From Azadirachta indica (taxonomy: Eukaryota; Streptophyta; Magnoliopsida; Sapindales; Meliaceae), in NCBI GenBank assembly GCA_022749755.1, contig CM040448.1, positions 12,274,481 through 12,338,480 on the forward strand: a stretch of 64,000 bases of DNA. The letters are read 5' to 3'. This document shows, piece after piece, positions 60,331 to 64,000 of this stretch. Made by a program: the position numbers and the translations under genes. A model generated the notes under the pieces. The model was given only the letters and a program-made list of their open reading frames with translations. It was not told where the DNA came from and ran no database searches. How positions within the stretch are numbered: the stretch's first letter is position 1; every line of letters begins with the position of its first letter.

Positions 60331-61423
60331 AATTAGTTGTTGCATTAATTGTAGTTCATTAATAAGTGACTATATATGTTGCCTAGTAGGTGTTCATGAT
60401 AAATATTGATAATAAGATCGTTGATCATTGCTTTAAAATTACTGCAACTGTTGTTTCTTTTTTTCATGTTAAATTAAATTGCAAATATACATATTGAAAG
60501 CGTATATGTGCTTTAGCTTTACCATTATTAATGCTATAAAGAGCCAGCGTTTTCAACAAGAAAGTAATAAGATCTTGGATTTAACTGATGGGGGAGTCTT
60601 TGTTCGATAATTAATAAGACCCAATTGTTAATTCGTTGCCGTGATTTTTCAATTTGTTGCATCGTTATTGTTTATTAGACGATATTTTCAGAATTATTTT
60701 GTAATCTAGTTAGTTCCCATTAGTGTAACTAATTCCACCTACTTATTCTCTGACTTGGTTAGTATAGGTCTAGATTAATATGTGCACATAGAAATGTAGT
60801 GTACAATACAGATTCAGAGTTACAATAATAATAGTAAAAAAAAAAATAATAATAAAATTCTTTCAGCAATCACTTTCAACTCCTCTGTAATTTTCTTTTG
60901 CTTTTCTCTGTATCCAAACACCACCATTCTCAAATCTTAACATGCTTTCTCTATAATAAATATAACTACATATCCTCTTACATTGTTCTGTTATTTATTC
61001 TCATCCAGAATTTTAATTGGTAAATATCTTCATTTTTGTATTGAATCATTGAAAAATTGAAGTGGTAGGTTTCCAAATACGTAATTCTATAATTGACCGA
61101 GCTACGTATACTAGCGTCATTTAAGAAAAGAGACAAAAACAGCGGGAGTTCGGAGCATAGATAGTATGCTCAATGTGTCTTGCATTAATTACTCTTTCTG
61201 TTACTAACTTGCTCTCTGTTTTGAAATTTAGCATGAAATATTGAAGTAAATTTCAATTATATTTTTTCGTTGATATTTTTACGAGTAAAATTATTGATAT
61301 AAAATTATGTTATTGCATTCTTATTATCTTTTCTAAATTAATTTCAATTTGTTGTAAACATTTTAGAGAGAAGTGATTGTGCTTCAACAATAATTGTATA
61401 GTTGTGAGAAAAAAGAGTAGGAT

Positions 61424-61840
61424 TTGTTAATATAACTTTTTAAATAAAATTTTTTAAAATAAATGTTTTATTTATAAAATTTTTATAAGTAAAATTTTTA
61501 ATAAAAATTTATTAATCATTTAATTATCATAAATAATTCTTTAGAAATTTTGAATAATTATTTTCACAGAAAAATTTTTAATATTTTTTTAAAAAAATAA
61601 CATAAAATTTTCAAATAACGTAAAGTATTTATAGATAATATTCATTTTAAAAAAAAAAATTAAAGAAATTTTACTATTAAAAACCTAAATTTTATATTTT
61701 TTACTAATAGAAAAAAAATAATTTTTTTAATTTTTAAAAATTTTCTCTAATATCAATCAAATGACATTATGAAATTTAAAAAATACTTTTATTATTAAAA
61801 AAAACTCTTTTAATTAACCAAAAAATTAAATCAAATGAGC
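61424..61840 (-). mobile_element. MITE-like AT-rich element, minus orientation
   Basis: Reverse-complement partner of 25430-25815; the shared blocks are listed there. Confidence 0.6.
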
Positions 61841-62054
61841 AGTTAATATATATCTTTTGGGCTTAAAGATCGCTATGTTGTAAATTAGGAGTTATCTCTA
61901 TTTATTTATTTATTTAAATTTTAATGATTTTTATAATAAAAAAAAATGAATTAAAGGTTGTGACCCCAAGAGAGACCCGGAAATGATGGAAAGATATCAA
62001 GTTATCAGAACGGTAAAAGGCCCAACCCATCAAATTCGGGTGGGTTTGACACAT

Positions 62055-62400
62055 TAATTATTAATAAAGGTGCATGTTTTTGACCGTTCAACCTCAACAT
62101 GAAACATTTCTTTTGAAACCCCAACATGAATATGAATAATTGAATAAAACAAGTAAAGCCTACCACTACAAGTTTATACCCAACATGACGAATAAAATTC
62201 TGAATTTAGATGCGCTTAACCTACAATGTGGACTAATGCTCAAACAATTTATTAATTTAAAGTGCACGATTTTTGACTTCAATTTCCAATTACTCTCGTG
62301 TTGACTATGAATAATTAAATAAACAAACAATTCAAGTAAAGCCTCCACTACTGAGTATTTATAGGTACAACATAGATAAAATTCTCTTGTACAGAATACT
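62055..62400 (+). repeat. Tandem duplication in the CXE copy 5 promoter
   Basis: Two units of about 160-190 bp, about 62055-62215 and 62245-62400, share in order: AATTATTAATAAAGGTGCATG / AATTTATTAATTTAAAGTGCACG, a TTTTTGAC box, ATGAATAATT(G/A)AATAAA, CAAGTAAAGCCT, a CCACTAC segment and ATAAAATTCT. The first base of the gene is 73 bp after the second unit. It doubles any regulatory sites inside. Confidence 0.6.
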
Positions 62401-62472
62401 TAAGCATTTGAACATCTCGCTGTTCATTAAATTCCTGGTTCTAAGTTCATAAACAAACGTAGTTTAGTTAAT

Positions 62473-63483
62473 ATGCCGTCTAACCCAATTCCTCCGTCTC
62501 ATAAAATACTTGATTCCTTTCCATACCCTCCCTTCGTCTTCAATGCTGATGGCACCATCAGTCGCAACTACAGCATGTTCCCAAGCACTGAAGCAAATCC
62601 TGATTCAGAATCCCATACACAAGTTCTCACTAAAGACATTCCCGTCAATCAATCAAACAACACTTCTGTCCGTATATTCATGCCCCGTCAAGCACTTGAC
62701 TCCTCCACTTTCACCAAGCTTCCTCTCATAGTTTACTTCCACGGCGGAGGATTCGTTCTTTGCAGCGCAGCCACCAGCATTTACCATGACCTTTGCCAAA
62801 ATTTTGCTACCAAACTTTCTGCTGTCATTGCATCAGTTGACTATAGACTTGCCCCCGAGCATCGTCTTCCAGCTGCTTACGATGACGCCATGGACGTCTT
62901 GCATTGTATCAAGACATCACAAGAAGAATGGCTACAGAAGTACGTTGACTTCTCTAGCTGTTATTTAATGGGGGATAGTGCAGGTGGCAACATAGCCTAC
63001 CATGCAGGATTACGTGCTGTTGCACGAGTTGATAATCTATTTCCATTGAAGATCAAGGGGCTAATATTGTATAAACCTTTCTTTGGCGGGGAAAAGAGGA
63101 CTGAAACAGAGTTGAGAATGGGAAATGATCCGGAATTCCCATCAGAGTTTACTGATTTGATGTGGGCATTATCGTTACCAATTGGGGTTGATCGTGATCA
63201 TGAGTACTGCAATCCAATGACGGGAGATGGGTTAAAGCTCTTAGAAAAATTTAAGTCTCTAGGATTGAAGGTAATGGTGACTGGGGGTTTCGGGGATCCA
63301 TTGTTTGACCGTCAGATTGAACTATTGAAGATTATGGAGCAAAAGGGAGTGAAAGTGGTGAGTCATTTTGATGACAGTGGACATCGCACGGAAGACTTTT
63401 GTGATCCTGTTAAGCGTATGGCTCTGTACCGTTACGTCAAAGATTTCATTTCTTCCTCTACGGTGGCTGCAACCACTGTTTAA
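62473..63483 (+). CDS. Carboxylesterase 1-like (CXE), cluster copy 5
   Basis: Single exon, 336 residues. Catalytic features: FHGGGF (89-94), Ser169 in GDSAGGN (the canonical motif, unlike copies 1-3), Asp275 in GDPLFDRQ and His304 in GHR. YRLAPEHRLPAAYDD is kept. The N-terminus (MPSNPIPPSHKILDS) differs from the MSDE/MSNE starts of the other copies, and the C-terminal loop after His is more diverged (TEDFCDP), so its substrate range may differ. It is the most diverged intact member of the cluster. The start ATG is the first in frame after a clear promoter. Confidence 0.92.
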   Translation: MPSNPIPPSHKILDSFPYPPFVFNADGTISRNYSMFPSTEANPDSESHTQVLTKDIPVNQSNNTSVRIFMPRQALDSSTFTKLPLIVYFHGGGFVLCSAATSIYHDLCQNFATKLSAVIASVDYRLAPEHRLPAAYDDAMDVLHCIKTSQEEWLQKYVDFSSCYLMGDSAGGNIAYHAGLRAVARVDNLFPLKIKGLILYKPFFGGEKRTETELRMGNDPEFPSEFTDLMWALSLPIGVDRDHEYCNPMTGDGLKLLEKFKSLGLKVMVTGGFGDPLFDRQIELLKIMEQKGVKVVSHFDDSGHRTEDFCDPVKRMALYRYVKDFISSSTVAATTV

Positions 63484-63784
63484 AGATGTATTTCTGTGTT
63501 TTGAGTTTTTTTTTTTTTGTTTTTAATTTCCTTTTTAATCACTCATCTTATTTCATATCACTTTGCATAATTATTAATTTAAATAAAACAAAAAAAAATG
63601 AGGATAATATTGTTATGAAGGAGATTCCGATCCCTTAAACCTCTCTGATTACAGTAAGACAAATGTTATCCTTTAAGAACAATGTGCATTGTTCATTTGT
63701 AACCTCATCATTCGAGATTATTCCACGCGTACGTAAGCTAAAAGTATTTCAATATTTATAGTTAAACCTTTCTTCTATGGTAAG

Positions 63785-63819
<35 letters not shown>

Positions 63820-64000
63820 ATATATTGACTGGTGACATAACACATCTACACTATAACCTTATATCAAAGTTCTTTTAAAAAAAATTCAATTAAACAAGAA
63901 ATGACTTCTTTTTGTTACTAATTCTTTTACTCTTATGTATTAAGACTTTTTTTTTTCTCCTAGAAACAATATCAATTTGATTATTTAATTCAATATTATA
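63484..64000. other. 3' flank of CXE copy 5
   Basis: AT-rich with a 25-base poly-T run (63785-63809). No gene seen up to the window edge. Confidence 0.5.

Larger units (their letters stand above)
60331..62472. other. Intergenic and promoter before CXE copy 5
   Basis: No gene seen. It contains the reverse-orientation MITE-like element (61424-61840), and a tandem promoter duplication (62055-62400) whose two parts share AATAAAG(G)TGCA, GAATAATTGAATAAA-like, CAAGTAAAGCCT and ATAAAATTCT. TATTTATAGG at 62356-62365 is a TATA candidate. Confidence 0.5.

Noticed and set aside
1..64000. CRISPR arrays, tRNA or rRNA genes
   Set aside because: No regularly spaced identical repeats and no recognisable tRNA or rRNA sequence were seen; a plant nuclear segment would not carry CRISPR.

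Overview
The window is plant nuclear DNA. It is AT-rich, its genes have introns with ordinary plant GT-AG boundaries, it holds many AT microsatellites, and every recognisable gene belongs to a plant family. A eudicot, probably a woody rosid, fits best; the species cannot be fixed from the sequence alone. Genes fill only a small part of it. Most of the rest is old transposon debris, and several gene families have expanded here by local duplication.

1-14.5 kb: a segmental duplication holds three bHLH transcription-factor loci (bHLH36/118/120-like). Copy 1 (2914-3945) is intact. Copy 2 (8681-9604) has lost its original start region but can restart at a downstream ATG that keeps the bHLH domain. 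Copy 3 (13638-14486) is a clear pseudogene. The promoters were duplicated along with the genes. Small A-tailed LINE fragments sit beside copy 2.

17-33.4 kb: two PTI1-like receptor-like cytoplasmic kinase genes (17632-19113 and 31484-32909) lie in repeats that include their promoters and 3' flanks. Both appear to use a GC-AG second intron. About 11 kb of transposon relics separate them: the integrase end of a Ty3/gypsy (probably Tat-lineage) element, an antisense reading-frame relic, a 1417-bp solo LTR with its target-site duplication, and a MITE-like element.

33.4-47 kb: a microsatellite-rich stretch leads into a four-exon gene (39433-42769) whose 997-residue product joins a polyglutamine N-terminus, a trihelix DNA-binding domain and a kinase-like C-terminal domain lacking several catalytic residues. 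Downstream, a small relic of a cytochrome P450 C-terminus lies on the minus strand (44084-44314).

47-64 kb: a same-strand cluster of carboxylesterase (CXE, alpha/beta-hydrolase fold-3) loci. Three are intact (47179, 48570, 62473), one has a 2-nt deletion near its N-terminus (51654), one is a 5'-truncated double-frameshift pseudogene (59593), and one is only a copied 3' tail (53533). A 4.6-kb non-autonomous CACTA transposon (54972-59592) abuts the pseudogene exactly at its oxyanion-hole codons and carries a LINE-like insertion with a perfect 17-bp target duplication.

The recurring theme is gene families growing by local duplication, with copies at graded stages of decay and datable transposon insertions. 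No operon-like system is expected or seen. The most unusual coding feature is the trihelix/pseudokinase fusion.
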